DNA of 18,168 nt from contig CALRNP020000109.1 of NCBI GenBank assembly GCA_943369575.1, positions 1 through 18,168 of the forward strand. Reading direction: 5' to 3'. This stretch comes from Azorhizobium sp943369575. Its GTDB lineage: Bacteria; Pseudomonadota; Alphaproteobacteria; Rhizobiales; Xanthobacteraceae. Positions 7,579 to 13,828 of this stretch are shown piece by piece (the stretch's first letter is position 1; every line of letters begins with the position of its first letter). Below the pieces are notes generated by a model, which was not told where the DNA came from, did not search any database, and saw only the letters and a list, made by a program, of their open reading frames with translations. The position numbers were made by a program, and so were the translations under genes.

Positions 7579-8280
7579 CTAGGCCGCGGTGCCGCCATGG
7601 TTTCGGTCGCGCAGGCGCCCCCAACCCCAGGCAATGATGACCACGATGGCAGCACCGGCAGCGGCGGACACCAGCGCCCAGTGCTCCGCCACCTCGACGC
7701 CGCCGATGCGGCTGGTGATGGCGGTGTCGCTCAGCATCATATCGCCTGCCACCCATCCCAGCAGGGCCGCGCCGGCCCAGATCAGGATCGGGAAGCGGTC
7801 CAGCAGCGCCATGACAAGCGAGGAACCGGCCACGATCAGCGGAATGGAAACGGCGAGGCCCAGCGCCAGCAGGATGAAGTCCCCATGGGCAACGGCGGCG
7901 ACCGCCACCACATTGTCGAGGCTCATGAACACGTCGGCGAGGGCAACGGTGCCGACGGCGCGCCAAAGGCTGTCGCTGGCCTTGATAGCGTCCTCGCCAT
8001 CCTTATCGGGCAAGGCCAGGTCGATGGCGATGTAGAGCAGGGCAAGCGAACCCACGACCTTCAGCCAGGGCAGGGCCAGGAGGGTGGCGACGATGCCGGT
8101 GAAGATGATGCGCAGGCCCACGGCAACGCCGGAGCCCAGAATGATGCCCCATTTGCGCGCCCGATCCGGCAGGGAGCGGCAGGCCATGGCGATGACCACC
8201 GCATTGTCGCCAGACAACAGCACGTTGATCCATATGATCTCGACGAACGCGATCCAGAACTCGCTCGAGCTGATCGTCAT
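7579..8280 (-). CDS. TerC family (YjbE-type) integral membrane protein 2
   Basis: This 233-residue paralogue of the neighbouring TerC-type protein shares its motif layout residue for residue: LLSGDNAVVIA (Asp25, Asn26), CRSLP, and LADVFMSLDNVVA (Asp116, Asp122, Asn123). Position 19 is Asn where the neighbour has Asp. It is a membrane protein with about seven hydrophobic stretches and an acidic loop (PDKDGEDA) near residue 95. The start at 8280 is chosen because hydrophobic family homology begins there and GAGGGAAGG lies just upstream. The frame stays open to 8463, but that part reads as non-family sequence. Tandem arrangement suggests duplication with divergence, and metal export is inferred from the family. 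Confidence 0.9.
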   Translation of the reverse strand: MTISSSEFWIAFVEIIWINVLLSGDNAVVIAMACRSLPDRARKWGIILGSGVAVGLRIIFTGIVATLLALPWLKVVGSLALLYIAIDLALPDKDGEDAIKASDSLWRAVGTVALADVFMSLDNVVAVAAVAHGDFILLALGLAVSIPLIVAGSSLVMALLDRFPILIWAGAALLGWVAGDMMLSDTAITSRIGGVEVAEHWALVSAAAGAAIVVIIAWGWGRLRDRNHGGTAA

Positions 8281-8370
8281 GTGGGGCCTTCCCTCATGTC
8301 GCGGGCTGAAAGCCGCGGGTGTCCAGGGGGCAGCGGGCGTCTCCCCCAGGGCAGATGAAGGGAACCACCA
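8281..8370 (-). promoter_or_regulatory. Possible structured 5' leader of terC-like gene 2
   Basis: On the minus strand the segment TTCCCTTCAT (8355-8364 region) can pair with ATGAGGGAA (8288-8296), which contains the ribosome binding site. Between these arms are two further stems: a GGGGG/CCCCC pair, and CGCGG-CT with AG-CCCGCG at 8302-8319. A leader that folds over its own ribosome binding site before a TerC gene recalls Mn2+ yybP-ykoY riboswitches. However, the core GGGGAGUAG sequence is only partly matched (GGGGGAGACG), so I do not call it a riboswitch. Confidence 0.25.
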
Positions 8371-8480
8371 AGGCGGGGATATTGGCAACAAGCCCATGCG
8401 TTGCAGGGCTGGCACGCACAGACGGAGGGGGCCTTGGGGAGCACCGGCCGCCAGCAAGCGCACCCCGCCAAACGGTGAGT

Positions 8481-8501
8481 GCGGCGGAGAGGTTCCGCCG
8501 C
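8481..8501. terminator. Hairpin after ndk
   Basis: GCGGCGGA (8481-8488) and TCCGCCGC (8494-8501) are exact reverse complements with a 5-base loop. It starts 13 bases past the ndk stop on the minus strand. No T-run follows (the minus strand continues ACTCACCG). Confidence 0.5.
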
Positions 8502-8513
8502 GCTCCGTCGTTA

Positions 8514-8936
8514 TCAGCCGACGATTTCGTTCTGCGAGAAGAACTGGGCGATCTCGATCGCCGCATTCTCGGCGCTGTCCGAACCGTGCACCGAATTGGC
8601 TTCGATGGATTCGGCGAACAGCTTGCGGATGGTGCCGTCGGCCGCATTGGCCGGGTTGGTGGCGCCCATCACGTCGCGATACTTGAGGACCGCGCCTTCG
8701 CCTTCCAGCACCTGCACCACGACGGGGCCGGTGGTCATGAAGGACACGAGGTCGTTGAAGAAGGGGCGCGCGCGGTGCACGGAATAGAAGGCCTCGGCCT
8801 GCTCCTTGGTGAGCAGGATCCGCTTCTGCGCAACGATGCGCAGACCGGCCGTCTCGATGACCGCATTGATGGCCCCGGTGAGGTTCCGACGCGTCGCGTC
8901 GGGCTTGATGATCGAGAAAGTGCGCTCGATCGCCAT
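8514..8936 (-). CDS. ndk: Nucleoside diphosphate kinase
   Basis: Ndk transfers the gamma phosphate from ATP to other nucleoside diphosphates through a phosphohistidine, balancing NTP and dNTP pools in the cytoplasm. The 140-residue product has the standard length. Visible signatures are the N-terminal ERTFSIIKPDA, RPFFNDLVSFM (58-67), and the active-site segment NSVHGSDS with His117. The start at 8936 is supported by AGGACGAT upstream and by homologues starting MAIERTF; the frame remains open further upstream without family similarity. A plausible sigma-70-like promoter sits at 8995-9023 (TTGCCG, 17 bases, TAATAG on the minus strand). The gene appears to be a single unit ending in a hairpin. 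Confidence 0.97.
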   Translation of the reverse strand: MAIERTFSIIKPDATRRNLTGAINAVIETAGLRIVAQKRILLTKEQAEAFYSVHRARPFFNDLVSFMTTGPVVVQVLEGEGAVLKYRDVMGATNPANAADGTIRKLFAESIEANSVHGSDSAENAAIEIAQFFSQNEIVG

Positions 8937-8994
8937 GATGATCGTCCTGTCTATTGGAAGCTGAGCGGGAGCCGCGATCACGCGCGGTGCCGGG

Positions 8995-9023
8995 CTATTA
9001 GCAGCGAAGCCGGCTTGCGGCAA
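8995..9023 (-). promoter_or_regulatory. Candidate ndk promoter
   Basis: Minus strand TTGCCG (9018-9023), 17-base spacer, TAATAG (8995-9000). The match is 4/6 and 3/6 to the sigma-70 consensus, and the position gives a leader of about 50 bases before ndk. Confidence 0.3.
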
Positions 9024-9066
9024 GGGAAGGGGCCGATATGGGCGCAAATGGGCGCGTTTCGCCTGC

Positions 9067-9705
9067 CTATGCCGGATCTGCCCCGGTGCGCGGGGCTGGG
9101 CCGAGAACGCCGGCCAATGCCCGCTCCACCACCGCCTCCACCTCAAAGCCGATGCTGCCGCCCAGCACCCGCGGCCAGAACAGCGGCTCCTTGATGGCGC
9201 CGAGGAACTGAGCCGCCACCAAAGCCGGATCCGCATCGTCGGCGATATGCCCGGCCTGCTGGAGCAAAGCGAAATAGGCGGCGAGCCGGCTGGTGACCTG
9301 GAGCTTGCCCGCCTGGAAATAGGCCGGCGACAGCTCGGGAAAGCGCGGCGCCTCGGCGATGATGAGGCTGAGGAGGCCGATCACGTCCGGCTGGTCCCAA
9401 TGGGCGATCAGCCGGTCCACATAGGCCCGCAGCACCGGGCGCGGGTCACTCTCGGCGGTGTCGGGCAGCAGCGGCGCCTCGGTGAAGAAGGACCACACTT
9501 CGGCGATCACCGCCGCGAACAGCTCCGCCTTGCCAGGGTAATATTGATAGAGCGTGCGCTTGGAGACGGGGGCTGCGGCGGCCACCGCATCCATGCTGGT
9601 GGCGCCGTAGCCGCGCTCCAGGAACAGGATGCGGGCGGCGGCGCGAATGCGGGCGGCGCTGCCGCGCTTGTCGGGCTTGGCTGCCGGTGGCGTGGGGGAC
9701 GTCAT
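9067..9705 (-). CDS. TetR/AcrR family transcriptional regulator
   Basis: This is a 212-residue one-component regulator. The N-terminal helix-turn-helix spans about residues 14-60 (ARILFLERGYGATSMDAV, then SKRTLYQYYPGKAELF, the typical TetR recognition region). The C-terminal half (FPELSPAYFQAG region and onward) resembles the AefR-like TetR ligand domain and would bind a small molecule and dimerise. The gene is transcribed away from the aldo-keto reductase gene. A 24-bp dyad lies within 31 bases upstream of its start, so autorepression and control of the neighbour are likely. The start at 9705 has no strong Shine-Dalgarno sequence, and an in-frame extension upstream overlaps the neighbour's coding region and is not used. 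The ligand is unknown. Confidence 0.92.
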   Translation of the reverse strand: MTSPTPPAAKPDKRGSAARIRAAARILFLERGYGATSMDAVAAAAPVSKRTLYQYYPGKAELFAAVIAEVWSFFTEAPLLPDTAESDPRPVLRAYVDRLIAHWDQPDVIGLLSLIIAEAPRFPELSPAYFQAGKLQVTSRLAAYFALLQQAGHIADDADPALVAAQFLGAIKEPLFWPRVLGGSIGFEVEAVVERALAGVLGPAPRTGADPA

Positions 9706-9707
9706 GC

Positions 9708-9736
9708 TTGACAAAGTAAACGATAGAGTGTACTTT
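9708..9736 (+). promoter_or_regulatory. Promoter for the aldo-keto reductase overlapped by a TetR operator-like dyad
   Basis: TTGACA (9708-9713) is a perfect -35 element, and TACTTT (9731-9736) follows after 17 bases. The dyad AAAGTAAAC (9713-9721), 6-base centre, GTGTACTTT (9728-9736) matches at 8 of 9 paired positions. It occupies the spacer and -10 region, as expected for a repressor site. The 24-bp size and central spacing suit a TetR dimer. Confidence 0.6.
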
Positions 9737-9815
9737 TTATATGGATCGCAAGCGTCCCGCCACCGATCCCACGCTGATTTCCCCGCATCCCACCTCCCCA
9801 CATATGAGGCGCACC

Positions 9816-10802
9816 ATGGACCACCGTCCGCTCGGTCGCACTGGCCTTTCCGTGTCCGCCATCGGCCTCGGCTGCATGGGCATGTCCGAATTCTATGGCG
9901 CCAGCGATGACGCTCAATCGCTGGAGACACTGGAGGCCGCCCTTGCCGCCGGTATCACCTTGTTCGACACCGCCGACATGTATGGCACCGGCCACAATGA
10001 AACCCTGCTCGGGCGCTTTCTGAAAGGCAAGCGCGATCAGGTGGTTCTGGCCACCAAGTTCGGCAATGTCCGCGGCCCGAAGGGCGAGCGTCTCGGCATC
10101 GACGGCTCTCCCGCTTATGTCCGCAGCGCCTGCGAGGCCAGCCTGAAGCGGCTCGGCATCGACACCATCGACCTTTATTACCAGCACCGCGTCGATCCCA
10201 AGACCCCCATCGAGGACACGGTGGGCGCCATGGCCCGGCTGGTGGAGGAGGGCAAGGTGCGGTTTCTGGGCCTGTCGGAATGCTCGGTCGCCACCTTGCG
10301 CCGGGCGGCGGCGGTGCATCCCATCGCGGCGGTGCAGACCGAATATTCACTCTGGACCCGCGATCCCGAGGCGGAAATGCTGGATGCCTGCACCGAAGTG
10401 GGGGCGTCCTTCGTCGCCTATAGCCCGCTGGGCCGGGCTTTCCTCACCGGCGCCGTCACCAGCGTCGATGATCTGGCCTCGGATGATTTCCGCCGCAACA
10501 ATCCCCGCTTCCAAGGCGAGGCTTTCGTCCAGAACCGGCGCCTTGCGGAAGCGCTCGCCGCCTTCGCCGCCGCCCGCAAGGTTACGGCGGCGCAGATCGC
10601 GCTGGCTTGGCTGCTGAACAAGCAGCCGAACGTCATCCCGATCCCCGGCACCCGCCGGATCAAATATGTGCAGGAGAATGCGGCGGCGGTGGCCATCCGT
10701 CTCAGCGCCGCCGAGGTGGCGGAACTGGACGCGCTGTTCCCGCCCTCCGCCGTGGCCGGCACCCGCTATCCCGAGCCGGTGATGGGCAACCTCAACATCT
10801 GA
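9816..10802 (+). CDS. Aldo/keto reductase
   Basis: The 328-residue NADPH-dependent oxidoreductase has a TIM-barrel fold. The catalytic tetrad is visible: Asp51 and Tyr56 (FDTADMYG), Lys81 (ATKFG) and His124 (YYQHRVD). The cofactor-binding tail IPIPGTRR is near residue 280. The family closest by eye is the AKR13/YajO-like group, acting on aldehydes, quinones or other carbonyls; the substrate cannot be read. Start 9816 is chosen over ATGs at 9741 and 9804 because GAGG lies seven bases before it and the protein then starts MDHRPLGRTGL as homologues do. It is divergent from the TetR gene and probably repressed by it, which suggests induction by a toxic carbonyl or related compound. Confidence 0.93.
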   Translation: MDHRPLGRTGLSVSAIGLGCMGMSEFYGASDDAQSLETLEAALAAGITLFDTADMYGTGHNETLLGRFLKGKRDQVVLATKFGNVRGPKGERLGIDGSPAYVRSACEASLKRLGIDTIDLYYQHRVDPKTPIEDTVGAMARLVEEGKVRFLGLSECSVATLRRAAAVHPIAAVQTEYSLWTRDPEAEMLDACTEVGASFVAYSPLGRAFLTGAVTSVDDLASDDFRRNNPRFQGEAFVQNRRLAEALAAFAAARKVTAAQIALAWLLNKQPNVIPIPGTRRIKYVQENAAAVAIRLSAAEVAELDALFPPSAVAGTRYPEPVMGNLNI

Positions 10803-10818
10803 GGGCAACCCCCAGGGT

Positions 10819-10844
10819 GGAACGCCGCTTACGAGCGGCGTTCC
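10819..10844. terminator. Convergent hairpin that includes the end of a MaoC gene
   Basis: GGAACGCCGCT (10819-10829) and AGCGGCGTTCC (10834-10844) pair perfectly around TACG. It starts 17 bases after the aldo-keto reductase stop. The stop codon of the opposite-strand MaoC gene (10829-10831) and its last Glu-Arg-Arg-Ser codons lie in the stem and loop. It may serve both transcripts, although no T-run is present. Confidence 0.55.
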
Positions 10845-11302
10845 ATGAATACGGTGCTTTCGAAGTCCAGCACGAGATCGCCATGCTGGTTGACGCCGGT
10901 ATTGTAGGCGGTGAGCAGGCCCCATTGCGGCCGGTTGCGGGTGGCCTGCTTGTCCTTCACCTCGGTGGCGAAGGTGATGGTGTCGCCCACATAGACCGGC
11001 TTCAGCCAATGCAGATTCTTGAAGCCGGGCGAGGGCCCGGCGCCGACCACTTTTTCGCCGCGGGCCTTCGCCTCGGCGATGGTCTGGGTCTGGTGGGCGA
11101 TGAAGCACTTCATCCACATGGCGGCGGTATGCCAGCCGGAGGCGCACAGCGCCCCGAAGTGGCTGCGCTTAGCAGCTTCGTCGTCGATGTGGAACGGCTG
11201 CGGGTCGTATTGCTGCGCGAAGGTGATGATCTCCTCGCGGGTGAAGCGATGGGTACCCAGGATCTGGCGCGAGCCGATCTCCGTATCCTCGAAGTATTTC
11301 AT
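10829..11302 (-). CDS. MaoC-family dehydratase/hydratase 1
   Basis: This 157-residue single-hotdog protein is of the MaoC / (R)-specific enoyl-CoA hydratase class. The catalytic pair is visible in QQYDPQPFHID as Asp33 and His38, followed by FGALCASGWH (residues 49-58), with the PVYVGDTI segment near residue 102. Such enzymes hydrate enoyl-CoA or related thioesters, and the acyl substrate is not readable. Its start overlaps the stop of the upstream MaoC gene by 4 bp (ATGA). The two are therefore an operon and may form a heterodimer or have arisen by duplication. The 3' end folds into a hairpin that includes the stop codon. Confidence 0.9.
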   Translation of the reverse strand: MKYFEDTEIGSRQILGTHRFTREEIITFAQQYDPQPFHIDDEAAKRSHFGALCASGWHTAAMWMKCFIAHQTQTIAEAKARGEKVVGAGPSPGFKNLHWLKPVYVGDTITFATEVKDKQATRNRPQWGLLTAYNTGVNQHGDLVLDFESTVFMERRS

Positions 11303-11763
11303 GCCAATCGCGCCCCCGGATTGCGCCGTCCGAACATGATCACCACCACCTGATCCACCGCCACGGCGCCGCCGGTCTTCAGCAGTTCGAAGCGGAAGGT
11401 CACCAGGCCCATTTCGGGCCGGCTCTTGGAGGTGCGGCTTTCCAGGATGGTCCGGCGCAGCGTGAGCACATCGCCGGGGTGAACCGGCTCGCGCCAGCGG
11501 GTCTCGGTGACGCCGGGCGAACCCATGCCGGCCGAGCGCAGCAGGAAGCCGTCGCAGATCAGCCGCATCATGATGGCGCAGGAATGCCAGCCCGAGGCCG
11601 CCAGCCCGCCCAGTATGGAGGCGGCGCCGGCAGCGCGGTCCAGATGCATGGGCTGCGGATCGAACTGCTCAGCGAAGGCGATGATCTCCGCTTCCGTCAC
11701 TTCGTGGGAGCCGAACGTCTTCACGTCGCCTTCCACGAAATCCTCCCAAAAGAGTTCGGCCAT
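11299..11763 (-). CDS. MaoC-family dehydratase/hydratase 2
   Basis: This 154-residue hotdog-fold protein is related to its downstream neighbour. The catalytic Asp35 and His40 lie in EQFDPQPMHLD, with the shared GLAASGWHS segment (53-61) and EPVHPGDVL near residue 95. The reaction is inferred to be hydration or dehydration of a CoA thioester. AGGAG stands eight bases before the start at 11763. The gene is the first of a two-gene unit with an ATGA overlap and lies downstream of ychF on the same strand, with a hairpin separating them. Both copies keep the active-site Asp and His, so neither looks like a catalytically dead partner. Confidence 0.9.
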   Translation of the reverse strand: MAELFWEDFVEGDVKTFGSHEVTEAEIIAFAEQFDPQPMHLDRAAGAASILGGLAASGWHSCAIMMRLICDGFLLRSAGMGSPGVTETRWREPVHPGDVLTLRRTILESRTSKSRPEMGLVTFRFELLKTGGAVAVDQVVVIMFGRRNPGARLA

Positions 11764-11844
11764 GCATGGCTCCTGGCTGTTGGGATGATCTCAGGCGCTG
11801 CGCGGGCGCAGGTCAAGCGGTCTGATCGACCTGCAGCGCAGTTT

Positions 11845-11868
11845 CCCGCCGCAATCCGGTGCGGCGGG
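11845..11868. terminator. Hairpin after ychF
   Basis: CCCGCCGC (11845-11852) and GCGGCGGG (11861-11868) pair perfectly around AATCCGGT. It begins about 10 bases past the ychF stop on the minus strand and separates ychF from the MaoC pair. It has no U-tract. Confidence 0.5.
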
Positions 11869-11878
11869 GCGCCGGTTC

Positions 11879-12976
11879 TCAGTTGGCGAAGCGGAAATGC
11901 AGCACGTCGCCGTCCTGTACCACATATTCCTTGCCTTCCAGCCGCAGGCGGCCAGCGTCGCGGGCTCCAGCCTCACCCTTGTACTGGACGTAATCGGCGA
12001 AGGCGATGGTCTCCGAGCGGATGAAGCCCTTCTCGAAGTCCGAATGGATCACCCCAGCCGCCGCCGGGGCCTTGGTGCCCTTGGTGATGGTCCAGGCGCG
12101 CGCTTCCTTGGGGCCGACGGTGAAATAGGTGGCTAGGTCCAGCAATTCATAACCGGCGCGGATCACCCGGTTGAGGCCGGGCTCTTCCAACTCGATGGCG
12201 TCCAGATACTCGCGCTGGTCTTCCAGCGGCAGCACCGCGATCTCGCTCTCGATCTTGGCCGAGACCACCACCGCCCGTGCGCCTTCTTCCTTGGCGCGGG
12301 CGAACACCTGGGCGGAGAGCGCATTGCCCTCCTTGGCGGAGCCTTCTTCCACGTTGCAGACATAGAGCACGGGCTTGGCGGTCATCAGGCCCAGCATGCC
12401 GAAGGCGCGCTGCTCCTCGGGCTTGACCTCGGTGAGGCGCGCGGGCTTGCCCTCGCGCAGCAGCACCAAGGCGCGGAGCATCAGCTCCAGGGTCTCCTTG
12501 GCTTCCTTGTCGGCGCCCTTGGCCTTCTTCTCCATGGCGGCGGCACGCTTTTCCAGGCTGTCCAGGTCGGCCAGCATCAGCTCGGTCTCGATGATCTCGA
12601 TGTCGTCCACCGGCGAGATCTTGCCCTCCACATGGGTGACGTCGCCATCCTCGAAACAGCGCACCACATGGGCGATGGCATCGCACTCGCGGATGTTGGC
12701 CAGGAACTGGTTGCCCAGCCCTTCGCCCTTGGAGGCGCCGCGCACCAGGCCGGCGATGTCCACGAAGGTCAGGCGGGTGGGGATGATCTGGCCGGAGCCG
12801 GCGATGGAGGCCAGGGTATCCAGGCGCGCGTCCGGCACCGCCACTTCACCCACATTGGGCTCGATGGTGCAGAAGGGATAGTTGGCGGCCTGGGCCGCGG
12901 CGGTCTGGGTGAGGGCATTGAAGAGGGTGGACTTGCCGACGTTGGGCAGGCCGACGATGCCGCATTTGAAGCCCAT
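11879..12976 (-). CDS. ychF: Redox-regulated ATPase/GTPase YchF (OLA1 family)
   Basis: YchF is an Obg-related P-loop NTPase that prefers ATP and associates with ribosomes and stress responses. The 365-residue product has family-typical length. G1 is GLPNVGKST (9-17), G3 is DIAG (73-76), and the G4 position reads NVEE (208-211) rather than NKxD, as expected for this ATP-preferring family. Residues about 130-170 look like the helical coiled-coil insert. The last ~85 residues form the TGS domain, ending DGDVLHFRFAN. The start at 12976 is the conserved MGFKCGIVGLP; the preceding SD is weak (GAAAGAA). It follows a toxin-antitoxin pair and, beyond that, pth, a neighbour often found with ychF. Confidence 0.97.
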   Translation of the reverse strand: MGFKCGIVGLPNVGKSTLFNALTQTAAAQAANYPFCTIEPNVGEVAVPDARLDTLASIAGSGQIIPTRLTFVDIAGLVRGASKGEGLGNQFLANIRECDAIAHVVRCFEDGDVTHVEGKISPVDDIEIIETELMLADLDSLEKRAAAMEKKAKGADKEAKETLELMLRALVLLREGKPARLTEVKPEEQRAFGMLGLMTAKPVLYVCNVEEGSAKEGNALSAQVFARAKEEGARAVVVSAKIESEIAVLPLEDQREYLDAIELEEPGLNRVIRAGYELLDLATYFTVGPKEARAWTITKGTKAPAAAGVIHSDFEKGFIRSETIAFADYVQYKGEAGARDAGRLRLEGKEYVVQDGDVLHFRFAN

Positions 12977-13038
12977 GCTACGCGTTCTTTCTTTCGCTCT
13001 AAGACAGCCCGGATGTTGGGATCCGGCGCCATGTTCGG

Positions 13039-13059
13039 GATCGATAGGCCCTATCGATC
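13039..13059. repeat. Palindrome across the vapC stop codon
   Basis: GATCGATAG (13039-13047), GCC, CTATCGATC (13051-13059) is a perfect 9-bp-arm palindrome whose right arm contains the toxin stop codon (13051-13053). It could act as a terminator between vapC and ychF or as a protein site. It is distinctly less GC-rich than its surroundings. Confidence 0.55.
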
Positions 13060-13506
13060 TTTCAGGGTGGAAAAGACGGTTTCGATATCCGTCTTGAACG
13101 GGTTGACGATCAGGGTGCGTTCGACCTCCAGGCCGTCTTCGATGGCGTCGCTCACCAGCAGGCGGCATTGTGCCGTCACCGCCGAGGCCACCATCAGACA
13201 CTCCCACCAGTCGAACCGGAAACGGTCCTCGATGCGCCAGGCCGCGCCCATCAGCTCCGAGGGAACCCCGGTGTGGCAGGCGGGCAGCAGGTCGCGCAGG
13301 AAGTCCCGTATCACATCGCGGGAGGCGAACGGAAATCGCCGCGCCGCCAGGGCGTAGAATTCTTCCACCACCTGGGCGCTGACCACTAGTTCGCCGTTAC
13401 GACGGATGGACCGCAGGCTATGGCGCGTCCGGGCTCGCAGGCGAGCCTGGCTGCGGTCGTGCAGGCAGATCAGGACGTTCGTATCCACGAAGCACCGTAC
13501 GGTCAT
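13051..13506 (-). CDS. PIN-domain toxin, VapC type
   Basis: The 151-residue PIN ribonuclease is expected to cleave RNA, as VapC toxins do. Acidic metal-binding residues are visible: Asp8 in FVDTNVL, Glu48/Glu49 in QVVEEF, Asp99 in FDWWECLM, and Asp120 in LVSDAIEDG. The start at 13506 matches homologues beginning near VRCFVDTN; an in-frame ATG at 13545 is rejected because it is within the antitoxin gene and has no homology before FVDTN. The antitoxin gene overlaps the first 89 bases in another frame. The toxin lies between pth and ychF, co-directional with both, and looks like an insertion into a conserved neighbourhood. Confidence 0.88.
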   Translation of the reverse strand: MTVRCFVDTNVLICLHDRSQARLRARTRHSLRSIRRNGELVVSAQVVEEFYALAARRFPFASRDVIRDFLRDLLPACHTGVPSELMGAAWRIEDRFRFDWWECLMVASAVTAQCRLLVSDAIEDGLEVERTLIVNPFKTDIETVFSTLKDR

Positions 13507-13720
13507 GGATATCCTCCCGTTGCGGCGTTGGCGCGCCGTCCGCATCCCAGCCGGGGCCCGCCAGCCAGCGGTCGAGGGGGCTCAAGGGGTCGGCATGGCC
13601 GCCGAGCGCACGATTGAGCAGGCCGGCGATGAATTTCGACAGGCTGGTGCCGTCCTGGGCGGCCGCCAGTCGCGCGCGGGCGGCAAGATCGTCGGGAAGC
13701 GTAATGGTCACGTTCTTCAT
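13418..13720 (-). CDS. Ribbon-helix-helix antitoxin, VapB-like, with C-terminal extension
   Basis: The 100-residue protein begins MKNVTITLPDDLAARARLAA, the N-terminal strand and helix of CopG/RHH antitoxins, followed by SLSKFIAGLLNRAL. It would bind operator DNA as a dimer and neutralise the PIN toxin through its C-terminal tail. The tail reaches REDIHDR at residues 68-74, the usual end of related antitoxins. The frame then continues another 26 Pro/Arg-rich residues before a stop at 13418, inside vapC. GAGGCG lies just before the start at 13720. The pair has no other promoter signal that I can identify. Confidence 0.85.
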   Translation of the reverse strand: MKNVTITLPDDLAARARLAAAQDGTSLSKFIAGLLNRALGGHADPLSPLDRWLAGPGWDADGAPTPQREDIHDRTVLRGYERPDLPARPQPGSPASPDAP

Positions 13721-13828
13721 GGACGCCTCGGGCGAGCGGAAGGGACGCAAAGCTACGCGGGTGCTCTTAGGTCGGACGGTGCGGGCCGGGGGTGAAGACC
13801 GCTTCGGCGCGCACGCGCGAATACGGCC

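Noticed and set aside
8281..8463. 61-residue N-terminal extension of TerC-like protein 2
   Set aside because: Family homology and a strong ribosome binding site place the start at 8280; the extension is Pro-rich and unrelated.
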